Shown: piece by piece, positions 20,351 through 32,330 of the stretch
Position numbering within the stretch: position 1 is the stretch's first letter
Layout of the letters: the number at the start of each line of letters is the position of its first letter
NCBI GenBank assembly: GCA_014281115.1
Contig: JACONQ010000001.1
Coordinates: forward strand, 4,836,001-4,900,000
Length of the DNA stretch: 64,000 bases
Source: Laburnicola sp. R22_1
Taxonomy: Eukaryota > Ascomycota > Dothideomycetes > Pleosporales > Didymosphaeriaceae
Direction: 5' to 3'
Position numbers and translations under genes: made by a program
The notes under the pieces: generated by a model
Told to the model about the DNA's origin: nothing
The model's input: the letters and a program-made list of their open reading frames with translations, nothing else
Database searches by the model: none

Positions 20351-21215
20351 GTTAAATACTATTTAATATTAAAAACTATATAGTCTATGCTAAAGACCTA
20401 TATAGTAAGTAAATAGCTACTATAGAATTAGATTACTATATTAAGTAGAATATAGATATTAGTAAATAGAAGTCTAGAATTAAAGGCGGAATAAGCATTA
20501 TAATATAGATTATTTTATGCTAGTTTAGATATAAGGTATTTATAACTATTAAAAATAAAAACTAGAAGAATATAAATAGTTTTATAAAGTAAAAGTCTAG
20601 GCTAGTAGTTATATATTACTATATGGCTTATAGGAGTAATTACTACTAAGAGCTATAAGTAATATTAGATTTCTAATTAATAGCTTATTACTTTTATAAT
20701 AATAACTATACTAAGTAAGTGCTAAAGGTGTAGAGAATATATAGGTACGCGCTTATACTATAGGATTTTTATAAAAAATAGATAGAGTAATAGTTAGGTG
20801 TGTGGAGATTATTAGGTTAATAAGTTATTAGTAAATAATAATAAAGTGCTATTTAGTATTAGAAGTAGGCGCGCGCGTAATTTATTATATATTATAGTAG
20901 TAGTAAAGTATATATTTACGAATTTTAAGTAGTATATTATTTAGTAACATAGTAAAAAGTTAAAAGGTAAGTGTTAATTATTTAGTAATATAGTAAGTAA
21001 GTAAGTTAGAGTATTATTATTATAAGTTTGTTATTTTAAAAGCTAGGAGGAGAATATTAGTAAAACTTTAACACGCTTTAGTTCTAGAACTTAGCACTTA
21101 TATATAATATTATATTATATAGACACTAGTAATATAATAAAAAAGTAGTAATTAAATATAGTAGGCTACTTAAAAACTAATAAGTAGAGGTAGTTTATAC
21201 TTTTACCTAAAAGAG

Positions 21216-22100
21216 ATAGTTTATTATATATATTTCTTTTATATGTTTTTTAATTACTAAGTAGAAGGCTTTGCTTTTTTATTGTATTATATAAGATAAA
21301 AGCCTTTATTATTTTATCCCAAGATAGATAAATTAACACTATATATATATTTTTATAATTACTCTTTTATACTCTTTTTAATTACTAAGTAGAAAGCTTT
21401 ACTTTTTTATTATATTATTTAAAATAAAAGCCTATATTATTTTACTTCTAGGTAGTTAATTAATAACATATATATATATCTTTATAAATATAAGTAATTA
21501 TTTTTAAATTACTATATAGTAGTACTATATATATATAGTGTTAATTAAATCTATTTAGTAGTATAATAATAAAGGCTTTTATGTTATATAATATAATACT
21601 TTTTATTATTATTATCTTTTTATACTTTTTTAATTACTAGGTAGGGGGCTCTATTTTTTTATTATATTATTTAAGATAAAAGCCTTTATTATTCTACTTC
21701 TAAATAGATAAATTAACACTATATATAATATAATAAAAAAGTAGAGTTTTTAACTTAGTAATTAAAAAAGTATAAAAAAGGTATATTATAATATATATCT
21801 ATACTATCTATATACTATATAGGTAAGAGCACTTAAGAGTATTAAGGTTTTAATATTACTATATAATAGTATTATATAGAAATTATATAATGCCTATACG
21901 CTACAGCCTATATACTATAGGATTTTCTTTTTCTATTTATACCCTCTCTAGAAATAAGTAATTAATACTAAGTTAGTTTAATTATATTATTTTATTTTTA
22001 TATAATTATTCTATATACCCTTTACACTTACTAATATAGAATATTAAATATTAATATCTATATAGCTAGCTATAGAGCCTATTTAATACTAATTAGTAGT
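21216..22100. repeat. AT-rich RIP desert with clustered R1 repeats
   Basis: Direct R1 copies at 21250-21337, 21379-21464 and 21630-21715; inverted partial copies at 21540-21598 and 21727-21767. The last direct/inverted pair forms a short fold-back of about 140 bp. No gene. Confidence 0.6.
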
Positions 22101-23083
22101 TAACTAACTCTCACTCTATTACACGAAGAAAGGGACTGCCTTTCTTTGCTTTCGCACTGTAGAATTTAACGCGCGCACGGACCCTCGAGTGCCTTTCTTT
22201 GCTTTTTCAGAGTGCCTTTCTTTGCTCTTCCCAAACTCGAAAACAGCTACAACTTAGAGGCAGCGTGTAGGTCACTTATAGCAATATTATGTACAATCTA
22301 TAGAAAGTTTATAGATAGATTGCGCGTGAAAAGTAATAAGTTAGGAATAGAGTTAGTGTTCTTAGTCGCCGCCAAAGCGAGTGCAACCCCTGCTAGCTAG
22401 CGTAGGACTATACGCTAGGCAATATAAAAGTAAACTGCGCGCAACTTATATGTAAGTGTAAGGGCCTAACTATGTATAAGTTGCGTATAAGACACCTGCA
22501 AGATATATAATTATTACTTAGACGCTTATCTAAGGTAGCTGTTAATAGTCGATAAGTCGGTAGCATTAATGATATGTGTGGTTGCGGTATAGATAGGCAT
22601 TAGTAATTAAGGGACCTTCCTTTCCCCTCCTCCCTCTCCGCAGCGTAGCTCCTTAAAACAGCGAGATCGTAAGAAACGGGCAGCGGCGTTAGAAAGAAGG
22701 TACTTACTTCCACGCCCTCTGCGCATAGCGTCTAATTTAGACTACTAGAACCTACTTAAAACGTGTACCGCATAAGGCAGCTACTTCTGTACCTAGCCCT
22801 GCTAGTAGTAACGCGCTAGGCAGGAGGGCGAACAAGACTACTTTAGAGATAATAACTATAAGCCAAGAGGCAGACCTCTTTATAAATCTAGTAAATAGTT
22901 CGACCTTGCACCTAGTGCAAAGAGAAGGCGGGGCAGCTAAAAGAACAAGGTAGATTAGACTCTACCTACGCTAATAAGAAAGTCTTATTGTAGAATAAGC
23001 AACACTGCAAATTAAGCGTATTTTAAGGAAAATATAGGTTTCGCAAATAGGCTTTAAGCTAAATATAGAGGTGTAGCTCCTAA
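22101..23083. other. Unrecognised, partly RIP-mutated segment before the helicase array
   Basis: GC rises sharply at about 22120. Three near-identical GTGCCTTTCTTTGCT boxes (22136, 22190, 22212) head the block. From about 22640 to 23083 the + strand keeps a partly open, Lys/Arg-rich frame (KSYCRISN..., YFKENIGFANRL) with TAG/TAA stops at likely Gln codons, suggesting the 3' part of another RIP-killed coding element. It is cut at GTAGCTCCTAA where helicase copy E1 begins. Confidence 0.4.
22134..22228 (+). repeat. Three spaced direct repeats GTGCCTTTCTTTGCT
   Basis: The boxes occur at about 22136-22150 (with CTGCC), 22190-22204 and 22212-22226. They lie at the border between the AT-rich desert and the higher-GC block. 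Confidence 0.7.
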
Positions 23084-26000
23084 CCCAGGGCGCTAAATCT
23101 ACTATTATAAGAGTGGATTACTTTATTAGTAACACAAACTACGCGTACGGTGTGTATTTCTAAGATTAGAGGGTACGGTAGATTATTATTTTATAGGTAG
23201 GATAGATTTAGTTTCTGTTAGCGGATTTACTCTAAACTTAGATATGTTTTTTGCACTAATAAGCTGCACTATCTATAGGATTTATAAAAACCTAACTTGT
23301 GTAGCAGAGCGTAGGCAGAAGAGATATTATAGATTAGGATTATATTAATAAGGGGATTGGCAGTATACTACTAAAGTTAGGACTAAGCGGAACGTAGAGC
23401 CCAGCCACTATAATTAAGGCAAAGAGAGAGACATGTTTAGCAAGTTAAATAGTACGTTTAGGGCAGATTAATTTAGCGTGTTAGCATAACCAGAGCAAGC
23501 ATGGCGTGTTAATATTTTAACTATTTAGTAGAGTACTAGGTAGCTATATGCAAGGAGTGCTAGTACGCAGTATAGCCAGATTAGATTAAGGGCCATTTGT
23601 AGAAGCAGTATAAGATTAAACGCAAAGACGCTAGCGAGATAGGATTAGAGGTCTGTAGCTAGGCAGGCATTATATAGTACCCTAGTAAGTTTGTGCCGCT
23701 AAGCTAGATTATAGCGCCGCATCCCTAGTTGCCTATATATATAGACGGGTTATTATACTAGTTAAATTTAAGATAGTATTAGCGGGTATTATAGAGTATT
23801 AAGAGCATAAAGAAATATTAGTATAAAGACTACTAAGGATAGTTAGTAGAAAAAAAAGCGTAGGTAACTAAGTTAGATTAAGAAGAAGAAATTATAAGCG
23901 TAGATAAAATAGGGATACACGCGTGTGTATTACTAGCAATTATTTAGTAGCTACTATAGTTCGTAGTATTTTTAAGTGCACGCATCTAATAAAGGTCTAG
24001 TAGGCGGCCTAGAACCTATTTCTATTAATAGTAAGGCCGTATAGACGCGAGTAGAAGAAGAGATAACTAGAGTGTAAAAGAATATTAAGAAGCGGGCGCA
24101 GAATACTATCTAGGACAGTAAGAGGGACAAAGTAAACCTATAGCTAAAGCGAACATAGTAGCTGCTATATTTAGTAAATATAAAGAAGCCTAATTTGTTA
24201 GCGTGCGTTAAAGAGCCTATTACTAACGCCAACCCTAGAAAAGACAAGATAGAAGAGCTAGTAGAAGCAGTAATTTAGGCGGCTATAGATAGGTTGGCAT
24301 AGTTTAGCCAGGCGTTTATAATTAACTAAATTGGCGTGTTTGTGCGGTTAGAGGCCATTTAAATAGAGAAGCACTAGACGCAGTTTTAGCCATTATAGCT
24401 ATATATAGATAAGGATGCTATTATTAAGTATACGCGGCTATAGTAGTAGATATTAATGTTTTTTTATACGCACGTAGAAGAAGTATGTATAGAAGAGCCT
24501 AAAGTACTAGTTTACGCGCTAATAGTAGGAGGCATAGGAGGCGTTAGTCTAATAGGTAGAAAGAGGGGTAGAGGGGGGGGGGGAAGGTAGATAAAGAAGA
24601 TGTAGAGGAAGAGACGGAAGATATAGATAAGGAGATAATAGAGAAGGAGATAGAGGACATAGATAAGGCGACAGAAAAGGAAGAAGATAGGGAGGAGTAG
24701 AGTTAGGCAGAAGGTGCTAAGTCTAGTAAGCCTAAGAAGTTATTAAGACTCTAGAAAGCATATTTAGAGTTTTATATTATATTATTAAACTAGTCTATTA
24801 CGTATAAGAAGTATAATAGCCTATTAGTGTGTGCATTAGTAGTATTAGGCGTTAAGAAGGATGGGTAGAAGGGCCCTAAGCAGTATCCGCCAATATTATT
24901 AGCCGTTATTAAAGTGGCCCATTTTATAGTCGTGCAATAGGCGTTGGAGTTATCTAAGCTATTAGATAAGAACGAGAACGAGTTTAATAATAACAGCGCG
25001 TATAAGAGCAATAGTAGCCGCTTACGCCTGCGCTAGCCTAAGGGGTGTCTATAGTTTGTGCAGAAGATAATAGACAAGTTTATAGTGCGAGGCAGCCACA
25101 GACCTATGTAGTAGATATTAGATTTGCGGACGTACGAGTTAAAGATCCATTATAACACTATGTCGCGTGGCTATATTAAGTAGATGGGTGGGGACAAGTT
25201 GTTGTACAAGGGATTATAGTTTAATATAGCCTAGTTCCGCGGCATAGTGTATAGGTTGGCAACTAAAAGCTAGTAGTTATTAGTAAAGAAGTTAATATTT
25301 GGCACTAGCAAGGCCGCTAATTCTATACCTAGCGTCCTATAGAAGAGTATGCGAGACAACCTAACTAATAAGCGGCCTAGATAGAATTTTTTAAAGGACT
25401 ATTACACCTATATACCTATAAATAGAGAGAGGTAGTTGTTTAAGTAGGTAGAGAGAGATACTAGCATCTAGAATAGGTTTATAAAGCCAGGAACGTGTTT
25501 AGGGGTAGTCTAAGAGGCTGTTAAGCGGTATATAGGGCGTATTATTAAGTTCTAAAAGAAGTTGGCTGTGTTAATATATATTGTAGGCGAATAGCTAGTA
25601 AGAGAACTAGAAATAGTAAGTGTTTAGCATAGCAATACTATAAAAGGGGGGCACTATAATATATTTATTAAGAATAGTATAGTGGTGTTTATAACGCGTT
25701 ACTATAAGGGATATAATATTAGTAATAATATTAAAATTATTTATTAATATTTGCTACGTAAGGTAGGCGAGTTAGTAGTATTATATATATAGTTAGTGTT
25801 ACTGTTCTAGTAGTAGTTAGAGACATTAGTATGGAAAAAGAAGAGTGTGTTATTACACATATGGCTAGCGGACTCTAATAGATATAAGTAGATAGTAGAG
25901 AGGTTATAGGAGGCGTTAAAGCGCGAGAGCTAGATTAGAATAGGGTAGGAGTTAATAATTACTGCGTACTACGAGATTGCCATTAGTATAAGCTGGCGAT

Positions 26001-26610
26001 TTTTATATAGATCTGTAGTATTTTGGATAGAAGAGGGAGACAAGAATAAGAAGTAGGATAAGAAGAATATAGGCGCGTTAAATACTAATAAGTAGGCAGG
26101 ATATACTACGCACGTTATAGGATTAATATACGCGCGAGGAATTATAGAGTAAGCTAGGGTAGTAGTAGATAAGTAATAGTAGTTTCGAACGTTAAGCACA
26201 GATTGGCATTAATTTTTAGGGTTCTAAGCTAATATAGAAAAGATAATAAGTAAGAAGTAAAAGAGAGTACTGTTTAAGAGCGAAGTAGACAAGGTGAGAA
26301 TTAATTAATAGGGGCAATTAAGGAAGATAGACACGATAGCGTAGTTAAAGCGGATAATAAGTAGGATAGTAGAGTTCTATAGCGTGTAGAAAGAAGCTAT
26401 TAACGCTATTATTATAGGCAAGAGCCCTATTATGGCTATAATGCTAATAGGTAGTAAGAAGAGTTTATTATTTATATTGCTAGCCTGAGTAAAGTAGGGC
26501 GGAACTACTATTGTTGTAATTCTATTAATTGCGTTATAGGGAGATATAATATAGTAGTATAAGTTATTAGGAATATTATGTGCAGCATAGGAGGGATGCT
26601 ATTTGCCTAA
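23084..26610 (+). pseudogene. Helicase-array copy E1 (type A start; cut in the helicase domain)
   Basis: Starts CCCAGGGCGCTAAATC just after CTCCTAA. The N-terminal part around 23490-23960 reads a DUF3505-like region (CKEC-YAV, YPSKFVPLS, GYTRVYY...). A middle part with KPNLLACVKEPI follows (about 24190), then an acidic run (about 24590-24700). The late region (about 25660-26490) leads to helicase motif I, degraded to GSKKS (about 26452). The copy ends at TTGCCTAA, inside the motif Ia-following segment (RPPN), and E2 starts there. Strong RIP: dozens of TAG/TAA at Gln positions. Confidence 0.75.
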
Positions 26611-27746
26611 CCCAGGGCGCTAAATCTACTGTTATAAGGGTGAATTACTTTGTTAGTGACACAAACTACGCGTACGGCGTGTATTTCTAAGATTAGGGGG
26701 TACGGTAGATTATTATTTCACAGGTAGGGTAGATTTAGTTTCCGTTAGCGGATTTGCTCTAAACTTGGACATGTTTTTTGCACTAATAAGCTACACTATC
26801 TATAGGATTTGCAGAAACCCAACTTGCGTGGCAGAGCGTAGGCAGAAGAGGTGTTATAGGTCAGGGTTATGTTAATAAGGGGATCGGTAGTGTACCACCG
26901 AAGTTAGGACCGAGCGGAACGCAGAGCCCAGCCACTATAATTAAGGCGAAGAGAGAGACATGTTTAGCAAGTTAAACAGTACGTTTAGGGCAGATTGATC
27001 CAGCGTGTTAGCATGGCCGGAGCAAGCATGGCGTGTCGATATTTTAACCATTTGGCAGAGTACCAGGTAGCTATATGCAAGGAGTGCCAGTACGCAGTAT
27101 GGCCGGATTAGATTAAGGGCTATTTGCAGGAGCAGCATAAGATTAAACGCAAAGACGCTAGCGAGATAGGATTAGAGGTCCGCAGCTAGGCAGGCATTAT
27201 ACAGTACCCCAGTGAGTTCGTGCCGCTAAGCCAGATTGTAGCGCCGCATCCCCAGTTGCCCATATATGCAGATAGGTTATTATGCCAGTTAAATCCAAGA
27301 TAGTGTTAGCGGGTATTATGGAGTATTAAGAGTATAAAGAAACATTGGCATAAAGACCACTAAGGATGGTTGGCGGGAAAGAAGCGCGGGCGACCAAGTC
27401 GGATTAAGGAGAAGGGATTGCAAGCGCAGATAGAACAGGGATACACGCGTGTGTATTACTAGCAATTGTTTGGCAGCCGCCATAGTTCGCAGTATTTCCA
27501 AGTGCACGCACCCAACAAAGGTCTAGCAGGCAGCCTAGAACCCGTTCCTATTAATAGCAAGGCCGCATAGGCGCAAGTAGGAAAAGAGATAACTAGGGCG
27601 TGGGAGAACATTAAGAAGCGGGCGCAGAACACCATCTAGGACGGCGAGAGGAACGAAGTGAACCCGTGGCTAGAGCGGACGCAGTGGCTGCCGTATTTAG
27701 TGGGTATAAAGAGGCCCGATTTGTTAGCGTGCGTTAAAGAGCCTAT
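26611..27746 (+). pseudogene. Helicase-array copy E2 (type A start; N-terminal third only)
   Basis: The least mutated N-terminus. From about 27028 the frame reads YQVAICKECQYAVWPD, then QYPSEFVPLSQIVAPHPQLP, GYTRVYY and HSSQYFQVHAPNKG, followed by NPWLERTQWLPYLVGIKRPD. This is the zinc-finger DUF3505 (orsellinic acid/F9-cluster protein C-like) layout found N-terminal to RecQ helicases in fungi. It is cut at GAGCCTAT, where E3 starts. Only a few stops, all TAG. Confidence 0.75.
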
Positions 27747-28002
27747 CTCAGGGCGTTAATAACATTCAGCCCTCCATGTTGTTTTTGTTTTAGATTTGTT
27801 AGTGATGAAATATTTGTTCCTCTGCGTAGATACAGGTACATAGGCTCCATATTATTAACTTTAAGGGGTTGGTGTTGTTAGGTTTCTGTAGGCCAATAGA
27901 GCTAAAATTTAAGTATGTTATTTAGCGCAGTAGGTTGTATTATGCAACTTATTTTCGCGTATAGAACGCGTGTAATTAAGAATATTAGGGTTTAGTGTTC
28001 GT

Positions 28003-28012
28003 GGTTAGGGTT
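28003..28012 (+). repeat. Interstitial telomere-like motif in the type B leader
   Basis: GGTTAGGGTT, with a second TTAGGG about 20 bp upstream (27984-27989). Short enough to be chance, but noted because the helicase family is telomere-associated. Confidence 0.3.
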
Positions 28013-29384
28013 AAGCTAGTGAGGCCGCGAGAATGCAGCGAACGTTAACTGTCTGGGGTTGGAGGACGTTCCGAGATAATGAGTCGCAACCACAAAACCC
28101 AAATATGCGTTTAGTTGCATAGTAGGATAGAGGAGGCTGGGGCCGTATATAGTATACGTAGTAAATAAGGCCGTACAATCAATATATTTTATATATATAG
28201 CCGTTTCCTATTCGCGCGCACCTATAACCTGTTATTATACCTGTTGTTATTACCCGTTGTTAGTACTAGTCCGCCGCAAGCCATTCCATCGCCGCTATTA
28301 TAGCAGAGAAACCCGTTGTAGACAATTGTTTTAAGCATTTAGCTAAGTATTTGTTGCCTATATATTAAGAGTGTAGGCACGCAGTGTTGCCTAGTTAGGT
28401 AGCAAGTTATTTGCAGCGTGCCTACCCTATTAGACGTAAGTAGGCTAAATTAATAGCAGACGAGGTCCGCAGCTAGACCGGGTTAATTAAGTATGCCAGC
28501 GAATTAGAGGTGCCCAGCCAAATTATTAAGCCTATACAGTAGTTACTAGTGTATATAGATGGGTTAATATGTTAGATTAAGCCAAAGTATTACTATTAGA
28601 TATTCTAAAGCGAGCGCGTGATAAAGAACTATTGGAGAGACGCCTATAATTAGTTGCTAATAGACAAAGGTGGCCGTCCAAGTTAATTAGAGGCGAAGAA
28701 GATACGCGACCGCATTAGCAATAGTTCCCAGATTGTCTATTGCTAGCGATTTTTTGTCTAGGGCCAGGGTTCGCAGTATTTTAAGGTGCGGCAGCCTGGC
28801 GAAGGCGGCCCCAACACTGTACCTGTAGACGGTGACGCAGCATGGGCGCAGATAGGTAAGCAGATGGCCAAGGCGTGGGAGAATATTAAGAGGCGGGCGC
28901 AGAACACTATCCAAGACAGCGAAAGAGACAAGGTAAACCCGTGGTTAAAGCGGACGTAGTGGCTGCTGTATTTAGTAGGCATAGAGAGGCCTAATTTGTT
29001 AGCGTGTGTTAAAGAGCCTATTGCTAACGCTAATCCTAGGAAAGACAAGAAGGCAGAGCTAGTAGAAGCAGCGATTTGGGCGGCTATAGATAGGTTAGCG
29101 CAGTTTAGCCAGGCGTCTGTTATTTACCGCATTGGCGTGTTTGTGCGATTAGAGGCGATCTAGACAGAGAAGCACCAGACGCAGTTCTAGCTATTGCAGC
29201 TATATATAGATAAGGGGCCATTATTAAGCACGCGCGGCTATAGCAGTAGATGTTAATGTTTTTTGCACGCACGCAGAAGGAGCATATGTAGAAGAGCCCC
29301 CAGTATTGGTTTACGCGCCAGTAGCAGGAGGTATAGGAGGTGTTAGTCTAATAGGCAGAGAGGCAAGTAGATGGGGAGGCGGTA

Positions 29385-29403
29385 GAAGAAGAAGAAGAAG
29401 AAG

Positions 29404-29433
<30 letters not shown>
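29385..29433 (+). repeat. (GAA)16 microsatellite encoding poly-Glu in E3
   Basis: Sixteen consecutive GAA triplets in the acidic linker of the helicase protein. The same place is imperfect GAA/AAA in E4 (about 55063-55120), E5 (about 59020-59070) and E6 (about 63467-63520). Confidence 0.9.
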
Positions 29434-29434
<1 letters not shown>

Positions 29435-29930
29435 GGAAGAAGAGATAGGGGATAGGGACAAGGAGATGATAGAGAAGTTGACAGAGGACGTAGATGAGTT
29501 AATAGAGAAGGGAGACGCTAGGGAGAAGTAGCGTTAGGCAGAAGGTGCTAAGCGCAGCAAGCCTAAGAAGTTATTAAAAATCCAAAAGGCGTGTTTAGAG
29601 TTTTGTATTATGTTGTTAAATTAGTCCATTATGCACAAGAAGTATAACAGCCTATTAGTGTGTGCGTTGGTAGTATTGGGCGTTAAAGAGGATGGGTGGA
29701 AGGGCCCTAAGCAGTATCCGCTAATATTGTTAGTAGTTATTAAAGTGGCCTGTTTTATAGTTGTGCAATAGGCGTTGGAGTTATCTAAGCTGTTAGATAA
29801 GAATAAGGACGAGTTTAACAACAACAGCGCATACGAGAGCGATAGTAGCTGCCCGCGCCTGCGCTGGCCTAAGGGGTGTTTGCAGTTTGTGTAGGAGATA
29901 ATAGATAAGTTTATAGTGTGAGGCAGCCAC

Positions 29931-29938
29931 GGACCTAT
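29931..29938. repeat. hAT-2 target-site duplication, left
   Basis: GGACCTAT ends the left half of E3 and recurs at 51464-51471 at the resumption of E3. The uninterrupted sister sequence (E1, about 25103) has a single AGACCTAT. Confidence 0.8.
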
Positions 29939-30795
29939 GCAACGTTTCTAATAGTCGGTTACTAGTAACTATTAGATATATTTAAAGCCGTAACTGTACG
30001 TCTCGCCCGACGGACCGACTAATAGGGGGTGGGTTAAGTACAGTAACTGAGGGCTGCCGTAACTGCTTACTACTTAATAGCTTCGTAACTAAAGGGTGCA
30101 GTTACTGGAGTTACTGGAGTTGTACACCTCAAATCGTCGTCCATATCCTTAAATATCCCTCTGGCGGAGATGTGAGCTGTAAGCTCGTTCAGCTCACTCC
30201 TAATAGCCTTGTTTTGAATCTAATTACGTTGGAGTTGCAAGGCCTCTATTGTAGCTGGAGAAAGGAGGTTTCTATTTGTTGATATAGTCCTCCGTGCTTT
30301 GCTAAAGCACCTCTCACACCTATAAGAGGTGGTAGGTATAGATAAATAATCAAGGGCGACTTTGTATAAAATGGGGTACTATTTCTTGCCCACGTAATGC
30401 CACCAAGTCATGGGGTCTCCATAAATCGGGTCCTTGTCCTGAGTAATAAGGAGGTCTCCGCGTATATTGTCAAAATACGTCGTTAGCTCGTTTGACGTCC
30501 AGGCTTTCTTGTGAGCCCGGGAGTTGGTCTGTAAGTGGAGGTTGACAGCCATAGTCTCCTCGAACTCCTTGTTGTGATATTTGCCACCCGGCGTTTTGCG
30601 ACAACGGAGGGCGGAGGCGTTAAGCTTAATTACCTTCTTCTCCTCCTCCTCCGCATCAACATACCGTTGAAAGACGTCTTTTAGGGATCTCTTAGCTTTC
30701 TTGTACCAAGCTGGGTAGGCTGACCACTGCCCTTGAAACCAGAGTAGCCGAAGCTGCGGGTTAAGGGCAGTCGCGACGCAGTACGGTGAGGATGG

Positions 30796-32330
30796 CTAAT
30801 CCATCACGAGCTTAATAAAATACAATGTAAGCTTCTGTATTGCAAACCTAGTAGCGTTTTTAATGTAGGAGTTGTTAGGCTTGTAGGCGACGGCGTCTTT
30901 AACTTTGTGGAGTCTTTGCCAGAGGTGTTGCAAGTTAACAAGCGTCTGCCAGAGACTTCCGTACCCAGAGGTGCTGACGTTGCCCTTAAGTCTTAAAGTC
31001 ATCTAATAGAAGGGCTTAAAGAAGTTGGCGAGCTCTTTAACGTTATTCCACTTATTGTCTAAGAGGGCGTCGGCTAATAGGTTGTAGTCTAGCTCCTCCT
31101 TGTCCTCCTCATCGCCGTCCTTATTGGCGGCGACGTTGTCAGCGCCCAACAGAGCTCTCCACTGACGCGTGAACCTGGAGATCAGGTCTCGAAGCTTATA
31201 ACAGCGTAAGAGTATGCGATACACAGAGTGCCACCTAATCCCACCATCCTATATTAAATAGAGACTGCCGAATTGCTAAAAGGGGCCCTTGTTGCCCAGC
31301 TTAGTTTGTATAGTTGTGAACAGCTCGCGGCGTTTGTGGGACGCAAGGACAGCATTCACAAAGTTGTGGAGCTTTCTAATGATTCTATGCTTTCTGTACA
31401 GTTGAAATTAATCCTGGGGAGCGGCCTAAGCTAACTCTTCTTTAAACTTGCTGACACCGTTGCCATATATTAGGGCCTTAACGATAAGGTTGATTATATG
31501 GCCCGCGCAGCGTATATGGTGCTTAAAGGTGATGGAAATGTCGGGGTGAAGGTTGAGGCCCGCGATGAGCTTAGCGTCGTTGTTTGTCGCATTGTCGCCC
31601 ACAAAACAGCTGAACTGGGTGGCGATATTGTAGTTGTTGATAATAGAGAGGATGGCAATAGCCTGATTGGCGCCCGTATAGTCCTTAAGGAGGTTCTTAA
31701 AGCCAATAAGCAAATCCTGAGGTTGGTTGTTGATATCTGTAAGTTGTTAAAATACAGTGATTTATAGTAATATTGCGAAGTTCGAGGGGTCTTTGGACGA
31801 CGCGCTACCGGTAAGGGCTTGGCATACCGACAAAGTGGGCAACTACTGCCAGAAATGAAAAGTGGTTTGGAGAAGTCTATACGTCCACGCTTAACGCCAC
31901 ACTGCTGACAGCCAAGTTTAGTATTAATCGAACCTTCGCTTTGTGCGCTTTTAAACCATCTACTATATAGCTAGAAAGGGTGGTTGTTGATGATGGTAGA
32001 GCTTTAAGAAGGTCGAGCCGATTCCACGCAATAAGACTCCGGACTTCAGCCGAGGTGGCTGAGTTAAAACTCACGTCTTGCAGTATCACCCAGTCCACAT
32101 ACGCCCTTAACAACGACGTCTCCTGCCATGGCGTATGGCTTCCCCCAAAGGCACTACCCGCTGCCCGCGACGCTGCCCATGGATCCAGGGGCCCTGGGCG
32201 CCCTGTCGGGAACAGCTGGCCACTTACAACACTAATGGAGTGCTCTTTCTGGAGATGGGTGGCGATATGCGCAGTGGAATTGACAGCTTTGCAAGCAGTT
32301 GTCAACCCCTTTAGGTGGCAGGTCTTATAG
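30796..32330 (-). pseudogene. hAT-2 transposase pseudogene
   Basis: Read leftward on the minus strand. The N-terminal part (32305-31880) contains HIATHLQKEHSI (zinc-finger-like) and LLRAYVDWVILQDVSFNSAT, which is the linker before the catalytic domain in fungal hATs. A core block at 31713-31426 has FVGDNATNNDAKLIAGLN and RCAGHIINLIVKAL, the conserved catalytic-fold strand plus the following helix. At 31224-30796 come the helical region (RDLISRFTRQWRALLG) and the pre-hATC segment (WQTLVNLQHLWQRLHKVKDA). Frame changes and RIP stops separate these blocks, and the hATC end, near 30400-30200, is degraded. Family call is firm; no activity expected. Confidence 0.8.

Larger units (their letters stand above)
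19136..21215. mobile_element. AT-rich element with long (about 350 bp) inverted arms
   Basis: The left arm (about 19136-19640) starts GTATAAACTGCCTTTACTTA. The right arm (about 20860-21215) is its reverse complement with many transitions; both contain AACTTACTTACTACTATATT-like and TATAATAATAATACT blocks. The left arm is lengthened by an R1 repeat inserted at about 19390-19515 and flanked by a repeated ATTACTAGATA. The interior (19640-20860) is stop-ridden with no recognisable domain. One end of the same family is present at about 490-556. Could be a fold-back or MULE-type DNA element; class unresolved. Confidence 0.65.
27747..29938 (+). pseudogene. Helicase-array copy E3, left half (type B start)
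   Basis: Begins CTCAGGGCGTTAATAACATT, a different 5' leader from type A, with a TATA-rich stretch (28185-28202). From about 28303 it encodes another DUF3505-like N-terminus (IYQECRHAVLP, KYASELEVPSQIIKPIQQL, CQRFFVQGQGSQYFKV), then joins the common body: ENIKKRAQNTIQDSERDKV, LVEAAIWAAIDRLAQFSQAS. Next come the poly-Glu tract (29385-29433), CIVLLNQSIMHKKYNSLLVC and GSHGPM, where hAT-2 interrupts it. The rest resumes at 51464. Mildly RIP-mutated. Confidence 0.75.

Noticed and set aside
29939..29961. Exact hAT-2 termini and TIR length
   Set aside because: The shared CTAATAGTCGGT is solid, but the outer bases differ between ends and the duplication GGACCTAT leaves unequal tips. I did not claim a precise TIR.
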